Of a stretch of 64,000 nt of DNA, positions 24,062-32,014 are shown piece after piece. The notes beneath the pieces are model-generated. The model did no database searches, was not told where the DNA came from, and saw nothing but the letters and a program-made list of their open reading frames with translations. A program made the translations under genes and the position numbers. Each line of letters begins with the position of its first letter. Position 1 is the first letter of the stretch. The stretch comes from Shumkonia mesophila. GTDB lineage: Bacteria; Pseudomonadota; Alphaproteobacteria; Rhodospirillales; Shumkoniaceae. The stretch is from contig NZ_JAOTID010000012.1 in the NCBI RefSeq assembly GCF_026163695.1, positions 109,599 through 173,598 of the forward strand. The letters are read 5' to 3'.

Positions 24062-24793
24062 TCAGAAGAACCGCGAAACCACCAGGAAGCCACCCGACAC
24101 CAGCAGTAGCCACAGCACGATCCGCCGGAACTGGCGGTCGTCGACCCGGCCATAGGTCTTCATGCCGAGCCAGACGCCCAGAACCGTGCCCGGCAGGCAG
24201 ATGAGGGCGAGCCTTCCGACCTCGGCGGTCAGCACGCCCTGCACGCCATAGGCGACGAGCGCCGTGGCCAGGATGCTCAAATTGAAGGTCTGGAAGACGG
24301 CCCGCTGCTCGTCCTTGCTCCAACCCTTGAGGCCGCACCACAGGGTCGGCAGCGGCCCCGACAGGCCGGCGGCACCGCCCAGGATGCCGCCGCCGAACCC
24401 GACGACGGCGTCGGCCGCCCGTCCGCCCCAGGCGACCACCGGCAGCCGGCCGGACAACAGCATCGCCGCCGAATAGATCACCAGGAAGGCGCCGAGCACG
24501 GCCTTGAAGGTGGCCGCGGGCACCAGGTCGAGGGCCATCACGCCGAGCGGCACGCCAAAGAGGCCGCCGGCGATGAACGGCCACAGCCGCCGCCAATTCA
24601 TGGCACGGCGCACGACGAACAGCGATTGCAGCTGGGCCACCACCGAGCAGATGACGACGAGGGGCGCGGCCAGCGCGGGTTCGACGACATGCAGCCACAG
24701 GCCGAGGGCCACCAGGCCGGTGCCGAAACCCGCCAGGCCGGAAACGAAACCGCCCAGCCAGGCGCCGGCAAGCACGAACAGGAACAGGCTCAC
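24062..24793 (-). CDS. TauE/SafE family membrane transporter
   Basis: The 243-residue polytopic protein has about eight hydrophobic helices and the duplicated glycine-rich motifs of TauE/SafE anion exporters: GGFVSGLAGFGTGLVALGLW in the first half and VVGFGGGILGGAAGLSGPL in the second. Members export sulfite, sulfoacetate and related organic anions. The GTG at 24793, preceded by GGAG, places the first helix at the N-terminus; an ATG at 24844 is also in frame. It stands alone between two DUF1127 genes, so its substrate cannot be inferred. Confidence 0.8.
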   Translation of the reverse strand: MSLFLFVLAGAWLGGFVSGLAGFGTGLVALGLWLHVVEPALAAPLVVICSVVAQLQSLFVVRRAMNWRRLWPFIAGGLFGVPLGVMALDLVPAATFKAVLGAFLVIYSAAMLLSGRLPVVAWGGRAADAVVGFGGGILGGAAGLSGPLPTLWCGLKGWSKDEQRAVFQTFNLSILATALVAYGVQGVLTAEVGRLALICLPGTVLGVWLGMKTYGRVDDRQFRRIVLWLLLVSGGFLVVSRFF

Positions 24794-24967
24794 CTCGTCT
24801 CCCCCCCCGGGAAGGCCGGCCGCCACGGCCGGCCCGGCACCCATCCCCGCTGGATGCGACGGCCCGCCGCGGTTCCGCCCGGTCGGGCGGTTGCGGCGCG
24901 ACCGCGACCTCGCATCTCAGCGCATCGGCGCCAGTCGGGCAAGCCCCTTCGAGGATCGACCGCGCCG

Positions 24968-25393
24968 TCAGGCCGCCGCGCGGCGTTGCGCCCCGTCGTT
25001 GTCGGCAACGGCGGCGTCGGACGGATCGCCGTCGATTTCCCGCAGGGTGGCGGCCGGCGCGGCCGTCGGCCACCGCATGGCCCCGTCTTCCATCGAAGCC
25101 TGCACGTACTGCGGAATGGCTTCACGGCTGAGGCCGAGGTTGGCCAGCGTCGCGTCGTCCATGCGGTTCAACTCGTCGTAGAGGCGGGACGCAGCCCCGG
25201 CCCTGGCGATGAGGACGAAGATCCGCGCCACGGCCGAGGCCGTCTTGCGGATGCCCCGCCACAGGCTGGCCGCCATCTGGCGGGTGATCTCGCCCTGCAG
25301 GCGGGCGACCTCCTTTTCGAGAAGGGAGAAGTCGTCGCGGGAATAGGGACTGGGAAAGCGTAGGGATTCGAGTTCTGGCAGTCGACGTTCCAT
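24968..25393 (-). CDS. DUF1127 domain small protein 3
   Basis: The 141-residue product has EKEVARLQGEITRQMAASLW, a hydrophobic helix (SAVARIFVLIARAG) and the DUF1127 core SRLYDELNRMDDATLANLG, then LSREAIPQYVQ. It ends AQRRAAA, matching the tails of copies 1 and 2. Two adjacent ATG codons are available; the second (25393) gives the same distance to the shared leader element as in copies 1 and 2, and seven bases of spacing to GGAGG, so it is preferred. Confidence 0.78.
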   Translation of the reverse strand: MERRLPELESLRFPSPYSRDDFSLLEKEVARLQGEITRQMAASLWRGIRKTASAVARIFVLIARAGAASRLYDELNRMDDATLANLGLSREAIPQYVQASMEDGAMRWPTAAPAATLREIDGDPSDAAVADNDGAQRRAAA

Positions 25394-25450
25394 CATAAAC
25401 CTCCGTGGTCAGCAATCTGTGTCTGCGATTGCGCATCCACGGACGTGCAG
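25394..25450 (-). promoter_or_regulatory. Shared DUF1127 leader, copy 3 (possible SD-sequestering hairpin)
   Basis: GCACGTCCGTGG opens the element and CCACGGAGG closes it 43 nt before the chosen ATG. TCCGTGG and CCACGGA are perfectly complementary over 7 bp, with GGAG in the second arm. The linker sequence differs from copy 1, while arms and spacing are kept. Confidence 0.6.
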
Positions 25451-25523
25451 GCTCCCATAGGCTTTTGCGATTTCCTCGCAATTCGCGTGCCACTTCCGGC
25501 GGCGTGGCCGCGGCCGCTCGCGT

Positions 25524-25538
25524 TGCGAACGGTTCGCA
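25524..25538. promoter_or_regulatory. 7-1-7 palindrome upstream of DUF1127 gene 3
   Basis: TGCGAAC at 25524-25530 and GTTCGCA at 25532-25538 form a perfect inverted repeat around one base. It lies 130-145 bp before the DUF1127 gene and could be an operator. Nothing else was recognised in 25451-25734. Confidence 0.35.
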
Positions 25539-25734
25539 TCACACCTGGGAAGGACGGGGAAGCGCTTCAATACAGGAAGGCGGGAATCGCCATGCCGGAA
25601 TCGCCGGCCTGGAATGCGCCATCGGCATGGCCGCTCCGCCACGCGGGGCGCCGGAACTTCCGCCGCTCCGGCGGTTAATTCTTTTGCGAGAAGGATAGAT
25701 CGCAGCGCCCGCGAAACGAGCGAGGAATATTTTC

Positions 25735-25763
25735 TTGACCACGCCGATTGTTCCTGGTATGTT
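25735..25763 (+). promoter_or_regulatory. Sigma-70-like promoter of the 25.8-27.1 kb pair
   Basis: TTGACC (25735-25740) and TATGTT (25758-25763) are separated by exactly 17 bp. The start site would fall near 25770, leaving a leader of about 33 nt before the ATG at 25803, with GGGGAGG close to it. Confidence 0.5.
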
Positions 25764-25802
25764 CCATTATTACTGATTGCGTGGCAGCGGGGAGGCGGAG
25801 CG

Positions 25803-26252
25803 ATGAACTGGCACCGACTGGCAAGATGGGCTCGGTGGGTGGCAACAGCCATCGGCGGCGTCGTGATGTTGGTTGGGGTGGTCTACTATTACCTTCTCCC
25901 CTTTCTTGTTGCCGCCATCCAACCGCTCGAAGTCAACATCAGCCTGCTAAATGAGTCGGGCGCGCCGGTTGTTATCGAACGTGTGATTTTCGAGGGCAAA
26001 GCCCTGAAGGAGGGCGTTCGGGTGGAAGGGAGGTCGCTTGGCGATTCGTGGAGCAAAACGATCACCATAGGGTACGACGAATGGTCGAGACGCGGTCGTC
26101 TCGAAATCATCCTGAAGCGCCCCGGACGCGGCGAAAGCGAGAAACACGCCATCCGTCTGCAGCCCAAGTTCGGGGCGAACTGGTGCTTTTATGACATTCA
26201 TATCCGCGCGCGGAGCGTCGACGCCGAGTTGATCAAATGCATCTTCTTCTAA
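25803..26252 (+). CDS. Hypothetical single-span membrane protein
   Basis: I do not recognise this 149-residue protein. It has a basic start (NWHRLARWARW), one transmembrane helix at about residues 13-38 (VATAIGGVVMLVGVVYYYLL), then a beta-rich, probably periplasmic domain with VNISLLNESGAPVVIERVIF and a cysteine near the end of the protein. Base composition is less GC-rich than the core genes. A good promoter precedes it, and the next gene follows 30 bp later, so the two probably form an operon. Its size and topology would fit an immunity or anchoring protein for the downstream gene, but that is inference. Confidence 0.65.
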   Translation: MNWHRLARWARWVATAIGGVVMLVGVVYYYLLPFLVAAIQPLEVNISLLNESGAPVVIERVIFEGKALKEGVRVEGRSLGDSWSKTITIGYDEWSRRGRLEIILKRPGRGESEKHAIRLQPKFGANWCFYDIHIRARSVDAELIKCIFF

Positions 26253-26282
26253 CGCAGCGTTTGAGACTGGGAAGCCGGATCG

Positions 26283-27095
26283 ATGGATCTTGAGAGAATA
26301 TATAGGGAAGCCGTCGGCGTCGGCCCGGCGTACCGGGAGGCGGGGGCTTCTCGCCTGCCCGGCCTGCACAACGGACCGGGCGACGCCTACCGCCACATCA
26401 TCGGCGCCGCCGAAATGACACGGCGCTATGGGGCGGCGATGGCCCTTGCCGCGCTGAACGCGCATGAAACGTATCAAGGGGCTGGACAGTCCGATGACGA
26501 ACGCAAGATGGACCAGCACAACAATGAAATCGGCATCGCCATCGGCCGCCGGGCCGTCACCTACGACGAGGTCGTCACACGCGCCCGCGCGGCGATCGAC
26601 GCAGCAATCCCGCAGGGTGGCAGCGGCAGGGGCGGCACGGCCCGCTGGCTCAACCAGCCCTTAGGCAAATCGGATTCCCCCGACATGAACTGGCCACCGG
26701 ACTGGAGCCAAGTGGCGCCGCCCGCCGAGTCCTACAACTCCGACGACGAACGGGACCGTCATCCCGAGTACGGCGCGCCCTCCTTTTCCGGCAGGCCGGT
26801 CGGGTCGTGGAACGAGGACGACGTCAGGGCGGTCATGGCCTCCGATGCCTACCGGCAAGCGGGCCATCCGGCCCAGGCGGAAACCCACGCCCGGGTGCGG
26901 GCCTGGTTCGAGCGGGCCTACGGCAACCGGCCGGTGCGCCGCGACGCCACCGGCCGGCAGGTCGACGGACCGTTGCGGCAACCGCGGATCGATGCCGCGG
27001 GCGCGGCCGGTGGGCCGGTACACGTGCGGGCCCACAGCCGCGAAGGCGGCCGCGTGGACGTCGACGCCCACGACCGGCGGCCGCCGGCCCGCTGA
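26283..27095 (+). CDS. DUF6973-like protein, possible effector
   Basis: The 270-residue protein has, in its first 95 residues, the motif set NGPGDAYRHIIGAAEMTRRY, HETYQ and MDQHNNEIGIAIGRR. The combination GDAYRH...HE...D.HNN.xG recalls the DUF6973 type found in polymorphic-toxin-like and secreted proteins, with His/Asp residues suited to metal binding. A proline-rich linker leads to a segment like SDAYRQAGHP, seen in phage or secreted proteins, and a C-terminal HVRAHSREGGRVDVDAHDR. There is no signal peptide. It follows a membrane protein gene that may be its partner. Enzymatic activity is not shown. Confidence 0.55.
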   Translation: MDLERIYREAVGVGPAYREAGASRLPGLHNGPGDAYRHIIGAAEMTRRYGAAMALAALNAHETYQGAGQSDDERKMDQHNNEIGIAIGRRAVTYDEVVTRARAAIDAAIPQGGSGRGGTARWLNQPLGKSDSPDMNWPPDWSQVAPPAESYNSDDERDRHPEYGAPSFSGRPVGSWNEDDVRAVMASDAYRQAGHPAQAETHARVRAWFERAYGNRPVRRDATGRQVDGPLRQPRIDAAGAAGGPVHVRAHSREGGRVDVDAHDRRPPAR

Positions 27096-27109
27096 TCCCG
27101 GCGAGGGGC

Positions 27110-28702
27110 TCAGTAGCCCAGCGCGCAGCCGTCCTTGCGGGGGTCGGAACCGCCGGTCAGCACGCCTTCGTCCCAATCGATCCAGATGGCTTGGCCGCCG
27201 CCCTGGGGTTTGCCGGGCGCGCCGGTGCGATGACCATAGCGGTGCAGGGCGTGCAGCGTTTCTGCCGGCAGGCCGCTTTCCACCTCGACGATGCCCTCGG
27301 CGGTCGGAAAGACACGCGGCTGGTCCATGGCCTCCTGGATGTCGAGGCCGTGATCGAGGAATCCGCCCAAAACGTGGGCATGGCCGCACGCCTGATAGGC
27401 ACCGCCCATGACGCCGAACGGCATGACGACGCGCCCGTCCTTGACCAGCATCCCCGGGATGATGGTGTGGAACGGCCGCTTGCCGCCCGCGATGCAGTTG
27501 GGATGGGCGGGATCGAGCACAAAGCCGCAGCCGCGGTTCTGCAACACGACGCCGCTCTTGGGGCTGACCAGGCCGCTGCCGAAGCCGTTGAACAGCGAGT
27601 TGATGAAGCTGACCGCCGTCCTCTCCTCGTCGACGACGCACAGATAGACGGTGTCGGGATGGGCCGGCAGTTGCGGGCGCGGCACCGACTTCATGGCTTT
27701 GCCGGGGGTGATGAGGGCGCGCAGCGCGTCGGCGTGCCCGGCCGACAGCAGTTCGGCAACCGGCACCGTGGCGTGGCGGGGATCGGCGATGAAGGCGTTG
27801 CGGTCGGCATAGGCCAGGCGCGTCGCCTCGATTTCCATGTGCAGGCGCTCGGGCGACATCGGCGCGTAGCCCCCCATGTCGTAGCCCGAGAGGATGTTGA
27901 GCAGGATCAGCGCGGTCAGGCCCTGGCCGTTGGGCGGGATCTCGCAGACATCGTAGCCGCGATAGGCGGTGCGAATGGGGGTCACGTACTCGCCCGCATG
28001 CGCCGCGAAGTCGTCCAGGGTGTGCAGGCCGCCCAGGCCGCGCAGGTAGGAGACGATGTCCTCGGCCACCGGCCCCGTGTAGAAGGCGTCGCGGCCCTTC
28101 TCGGCGATCAGCGCCAGGGTTTTGGCGAGTTCCGGCTGGCGGTGCAACTGCCCGACCGTGGGCGGCCGGCCGCCCGGCAGGAAGATGCGCCTGGCCGTCG
28201 GGTCCTTGGAAAGGGTCGCCACCTCGTTGGCGAAGTCGAAGGCGACGCGCGAAGCGATGGGATAGCCGTCGCGGGCGAAACCGATGGCCGGCTCCAGCAC
28301 GTCTGCCAGCGGCAGCCGCCCGTGATCGGCGACCAGCCGCGCCCAGCCGTCGACGGCGCCGGGGATGGTCACCGCATGCGGGGTGTGGCGCTCGATCTTG
28401 GCGATGCCCTGGCTGGCGAACCATTCGGGCGTCGCCGCCGCCGGCGCCGCCCCCGAGCCGTTGTAGCCGATCAGCCTGTCCTGGCCCTTCGGCGCGATGA
28501 TGCAGAAGCAATCGCCGCCGATGCCGGTCGAGCCGGGCTCGACCACGCATTGCACGGCGATGGCGGCCACCGCCGCGTCGATGGCGTTGCCGCCCTTCTG
28601 AAGAATAGTGATGGCGGTCAGCGTGGAGAGCGGATGCGAGGAGGCGGCCATGCCGCGCGTGCCATGCACCGGCGAGCGGCCGGGGAGTTCGAGGTTGCGC
28701 AC
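27110..28702 (-). CDS. Gamma-glutamyltransferase family protein
   Basis: These Ntn hydrolases cleave the gamma-glutamyl bond of glutathione and related amides, and mature by self-cleavage before a catalytic threonine. The 530-residue protein begins NLELPGRSPVHGTRGMAASS, then GGNAIDAAVAAIAVQCVVEP, TGIGGDCF, and has the likely nucleophile in HPDTVYLCVVDEERTAVSFI, then GSGLVSPKSGVVLQNRG. No clear signal peptide is visible, as in the YwrD-like cytosolic subgroup. The start is GTG at 28702. It lies 96 bp downstream of the ABC permease on the same strand and may belong to that operon. Confidence 0.83.
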   Translation of the reverse strand: MRNLELPGRSPVHGTRGMAASSHPLSTLTAITILQKGGNAIDAAVAAIAVQCVVEPGSTGIGGDCFCIIAPKGQDRLIGYNGSGAAPAAATPEWFASQGIAKIERHTPHAVTIPGAVDGWARLVADHGRLPLADVLEPAIGFARDGYPIASRVAFDFANEVATLSKDPTARRIFLPGGRPPTVGQLHRQPELAKTLALIAEKGRDAFYTGPVAEDIVSYLRGLGGLHTLDDFAAHAGEYVTPIRTAYRGYDVCEIPPNGQGLTALILLNILSGYDMGGYAPMSPERLHMEIEATRLAYADRNAFIADPRHATVPVAELLSAGHADALRALITPGKAMKSVPRPQLPAHPDTVYLCVVDEERTAVSFINSLFNGFGSGLVSPKSGVVLQNRGCGFVLDPAHPNCIAGGKRPFHTIIPGMLVKDGRVVMPFGVMGGAYQACGHAHVLGGFLDHGLDIQEAMDQPRVFPTAEGIVEVESGLPAETLHALHRYGHRTGAPGKPQGGGQAIWIDWDEGVLTGGSDPRKDGCALGY

Positions 28703-28798
28703 GATGTGCCCTTTCCGGTTTTTTCCTGGAGGCGCGAAGACGGGCGCGATTCTTGACGGCGCCGCCGACCCAGGCAAGCGGAATCGCACCCCGCCGGC

Positions 28799-30868
28799 TC
28801 AATCCGTCTGCGGCAACACCCGCAGGACGGGCCTGCCTTCGCCGCGCCGCTCGATCAGGCGGATCAGGCCCATCACGGCGACGACCAGGGCCAGGATCAG
28901 CACGCTCATCGAGCAGGCCAGCCCGTAGCGTCCGTTCTCGGCGTGCAGGAAAATGCCGACCGAGGCCATCATGGTATCGGGGCTGACCAGGAAGATGACG
29001 GCGGAAAGCGTCACCGTGCCGTGCACGAAAACATAGAGGGAGGCCAGCAGCAGCACCCGGCGGATGGAAGGCAGGGTGACCAGGAAGAAGGTCTGGATCA
29101 TGCTGGCGCCCAGCACCTCGGCCGCCTCGTCGATGCCGGTGTCGATGCGTTGAAGCGTGGCGCGCGCCGCCAGCACGCCGACGAAGATGTTGGCGAACAG
29201 CACGTTGAGGATGAGGATGGCCGGCGTGCCCACCAGCGACAGTTCGGTCAGCCCGAACGGCCGGTTGAAGGCGACCAGATAGCCGATGCCGTGCAGCACG
29301 CCGGGCACGACGCCGGGCAGCAGGGCGACGAAGCCGATGACATGGCGCCCGGGGATGCGGGTGCGTTCCACGAGATAGGCGACCAGCACCGCGAAGACGC
29401 CGCCGAAGACGGCCGCCGCGCCGGCGATCTTGAGGCTGGTCCACACGGTGGGGATGCCCATGGCCTCGCTGAAGCTGGCGTAGAGTTCGGAATGGACGCT
29501 GTAATGCGTCAGGGTCGGCGTGAAGTCGATGCCCCAGACGCGGGTGAAGGAACCCACCACGATGATGCCGAAAAAGACGACGACGACGGCGCCCACGCCA
29601 ACGGCCACCGTTTCCAGCCCCAGGCGGGCGGCCAGCGGCAGCGGCAGTTCGGGCGGCGCCCCGGTGCCGGACCCCGAGACGAAGCGGTGGCGCTTCCCTA
29701 AGCGCTCGAACAGGAAATAGGCGAGAAGGGTGGGCAGGATCAGCCACACGCAAAGCGCCGCCGCCAGCGACACGTTCTGGAAGCCGACAATCTCGTCATA
29801 GATGACGCCGGCCAGCACCGGATAGTTGCGGCCGATGACCAGCGGATTGCCGAAATCGGTCATGCTGAGGATGAAGACCACCAGCGCGGTGCGGATGACG
29901 CCGGGGCGGGTCAGCGGCAGGGTGACGTGGGCGAACACCTGCCAGGCGGTGGCGCCCTGGCTGGCCGCCGCCTCCTCGACCCGGCCGTCGTGGCGGGCCA
30001 GCACGTCGTCGAGCACGATGTAGGCGTGCGGCAGATAGCTCAGCACCATCGCCGTCACCACGCCGACGAAGCCGTAGATGTTGGTGACGTCGGCGTCGAT
30101 GAGGCCCAGCATGTCCTCCAGCACCTTGCGCGTGATCAGCCCCTGGCGGCCGAACAGCAGGATGCCGGCAAACGCCATGATGACGGGGGGCGAGACCAGG
30201 GGCAGCAGCACCAGGCCGCGCACCAGGCCGGGGGCGCGGATGCCGTTGCGGTTGATGCCGAAGGCCAGCGCATAGGCCAGCACGACGGTGATCAGGCTGG
30301 TCAGCGTCGAGACGATCAGGCTGTTGCGCCCGGCCCGCAGCAGGTGCGAATCCTCCAGAAACGCGCGGTAGTTTTCCAGGCTGAAGCCCTTGCGGGCGCC
30401 GGTGCGCAGGCGCTCGAACTCCTCGGGCGCAAGCTGGCCGCGCAGCATGAAGGCCAGCGGAATGCGCTTGTGCAGCACCACCATCTGGAGCGGATATTCG
30501 GCGTCGAAGGCAGCCCGACTGGTGGCGTCGAGCGCCGCCGTCGCCTGGCCGGCGGCGACGAACTGGGAGGCGTAGTCGGCCTTGCGGTCCCAGGTCGGCG
30601 GCACCCCGATGGCGGCGAGCGTCGCCGCCGTCGTTTCCATGCGCTGGACTTCGGTCAGCGAGGCTTCCCACTGGGCCATCGAGCGGACGCGCCCGGCCCC
30701 GTCCAGACGATCCAGCGCATCCAGCACGGCGGCGCGCACGACGCGCGGCGGCAGCGGCCCCTCGACATAGACGCTTTTCAGAAGGACGGCCCCCAGCGGC
30801 ACCACGATGAAGACGAACAGCAACGCCGCCGCCAGCAGGGACACCACGTACGTCGACGTGCGGGCCAT
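28799..30868 (-). CDS. ABC transporter permease, fused FbpB type, with large insertion
   Basis: The 689-residue protein contains two binding-protein-dependent permease domains, as in FbpB/AfuB iron(III) and PhnU-like phosphonate importers. EAA loops are visible as EEAAASQGATAWQVFAHVTL and DEAAEVLGASMIQTFFLVTL, each followed by further membrane segments. Between the first helix and the first permease core lies a hydrophilic, alpha-helical insertion of roughly 130 residues (about 35-165), so the protein is longer than typical fused permeases of about 550 residues. The start overlaps the ATPase stop (ATGA). Confidence 0.87.
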   Translation of the reverse strand: MARTSTYVVSLLAAALLFVFIVVPLGAVLLKSVYVEGPLPPRVVRAAVLDALDRLDGAGRVRSMAQWEASLTEVQRMETTAATLAAIGVPPTWDRKADYASQFVAAGQATAALDATSRAAFDAEYPLQMVVLHKRIPLAFMLRGQLAPEEFERLRTGARKGFSLENYRAFLEDSHLLRAGRNSLIVSTLTSLITVVLAYALAFGINRNGIRAPGLVRGLVLLPLVSPPVIMAFAGILLFGRQGLITRKVLEDMLGLIDADVTNIYGFVGVVTAMVLSYLPHAYIVLDDVLARHDGRVEEAAASQGATAWQVFAHVTLPLTRPGVIRTALVVFILSMTDFGNPLVIGRNYPVLAGVIYDEIVGFQNVSLAAALCVWLILPTLLAYFLFERLGKRHRFVSGSGTGAPPELPLPLAARLGLETVAVGVGAVVVVFFGIIVVGSFTRVWGIDFTPTLTHYSVHSELYASFSEAMGIPTVWTSLKIAGAAAVFGGVFAVLVAYLVERTRIPGRHVIGFVALLPGVVPGVLHGIGYLVAFNRPFGLTELSLVGTPAILILNVLFANIFVGVLAARATLQRIDTGIDEAAEVLGASMIQTFFLVTLPSIRRVLLLASLYVFVHGTVTLSAVIFLVSPDTMMASVGIFLHAENGRYGLACSMSVLILALVVAVMGLIRLIERRGEGRPVLRVLPQTD

Positions 30869-31944
30869 CACGCGCCCGCCGTGCCCGCGTCCGTTCCGGG
30901 GAAGACCAGCACGGCCTCGGGATCGACAGACCACAGCACCGGATCGCCGGGCGCGAGCCCGAGGCCGAGCCATCGTTCGGTCGGCATGTCGGCCAGCAGG
31001 CGGCTGCCGTCGGCCAGGCGGGTGGTGACCCGCACGCTTTGCCCCAGAAAGGCGAAGGCCTCGATCTCGGCGCGCGCCCAGACGCCGGTACCCGACGAGC
31101 GGGACGCCAGCCGGACGTGCTCGGGGCGCAGGCAGACCACGCACTCGCCGTCGACGGCGCCGGCCGCCGACATGGGGACGGCCAGGCCGTCGATGCGCAC
31201 GGTGCCGTTCACCACCCGGCCGTCCAGCCGGTTGCTGGTGCCGATGAAGTTGGCGACGAAGGCGCCGGCCGGGCGGGCATAGACGTCCATCGGCCGCCCG
31301 ACCTGCCGGAAGCGGCCGCCATCCATCACCGCCACGCGGTCGGACATCGAGAGCGCCTCTTCCTGGTCGTGGGTGACATAGACGGTGGTGATGCCCAGTT
31401 CCTTGACGACGGCCCTGACCTCGGCGCGCAGGTGGGCGCGGATCTTGGCGTCCAGCGCCGAGAGCGGCTCGTCCAGGAGCAGGATGGCCGGGTGCGGGGC
31501 CAGCGCGCGGGCCAGGGCGACGCGCTGCTGCTGGCCGCCGGAGAGTTCGTGGGGATAGCGGCCCTCCATCCCCTCCAGGCGGGTCAGCGCGCACAACTCG
31601 GCGACGCGGGACTCGACCTCGGCTTTGGGGCGGCGGCGCAGGCGCAGCGCGAAGCCGATGTTGCCGGCCACCGTCATGGTCGGAAACAGGGCATAGGACT
31701 GGAAGACGAAGCCGATGTTGCGCTTGCGCAGCGGCACGTCGTCGACCCGCCGTTCGCCGATCCAGATCTCGCCGCGATCGGGCCGGGTGAAGCCGGCGAT
31801 CAGGCGCAGCAGCGTGGTCTTGCCGCAGCCGCTGGCCCCCACCAGGGTGACGAATTCGCCCGAGGCGATGTCGAGCGACACGCCGTCGACGGCGACGCAC
31901 TCGCCGAAGCGCTTGACGACATTGTCGATTCGCAGACGGGCCAC
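30868..31944 (-). CDS. ABC transporter ATP-binding protein (Fe(III)/phosphonate/spermidine class)
   Basis: The 358-residue ATPase has Walker A GASGCGKTT, Q-loop FVFQSYALFP, signature LSGGQQQRVALARALA, Walker B ILLLDEPLSALD and the switch histidine in VTHDQEEAL. A C-terminal TOBE-type domain of about 120 residues follows (VCLRPEHVRL). It provides energy to the fused permease and lies between the binding-protein and permease genes. The gap to the binding-protein gene holds a strong hairpin. Confidence 0.9.
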   Translation of the reverse strand: MARLRIDNVVKRFGECVAVDGVSLDIASGEFVTLVGASGCGKTTLLRLIAGFTRPDRGEIWIGERRVDDVPLRKRNIGFVFQSYALFPTMTVAGNIGFALRLRRRPKAEVESRVAELCALTRLEGMEGRYPHELSGGQQQRVALARALAPHPAILLLDEPLSALDAKIRAHLRAEVRAVVKELGITTVYVTHDQEEALSMSDRVAVMDGGRFRQVGRPMDVYARPAGAFVANFIGTSNRLDGRVVNGTVRIDGLAVPMSAAGAVDGECVVCLRPEHVRLASRSSGTGVWARAEIEAFAFLGQSVRVTTRLADGSRLLADMPTERWLGLGLAPGDPVLWSVDPEAVLVFPGTDAGTAGA

Positions 31945-31970
31945 GCTCTTCCTCCGGCTTCACGGACGGC

Positions 31971-31999
31971 GGCCCCGCGGGCAACGGGCCCGCGGGGCC
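31971..31999 (-). terminator. Strong hairpin after the binding-protein gene
   Basis: GGCCCCGCGGGC (31971-31982) and its exact complement (31988-31999) form a 12-bp stem with a 5-nt loop. Only a short U tract could follow in transcript direction. As in many importer operons, it may stabilise the binding-protein message or attenuate the downstream genes. Confidence 0.6.
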
Positions 32000-32014
32000 G
32001 GTTTTCCGTCCCGC

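Noticed and set aside
25524..25538. Palindrome as a LexA (SOS) box
   Set aside because: The alphaproteobacterial LexA site is a direct repeat GTTC-N7-GTTC; this is an inverted TGCGAAC-N-GTTCGCA repeat.
31955..31975. Fourth copy of the DUF1127 leader before the ABC ATPase gene (TCCGTG near GGAGG)
   Set aside because: Only part of the first arm matches, the complementary CCACGG arm is absent, and the spacing differs.
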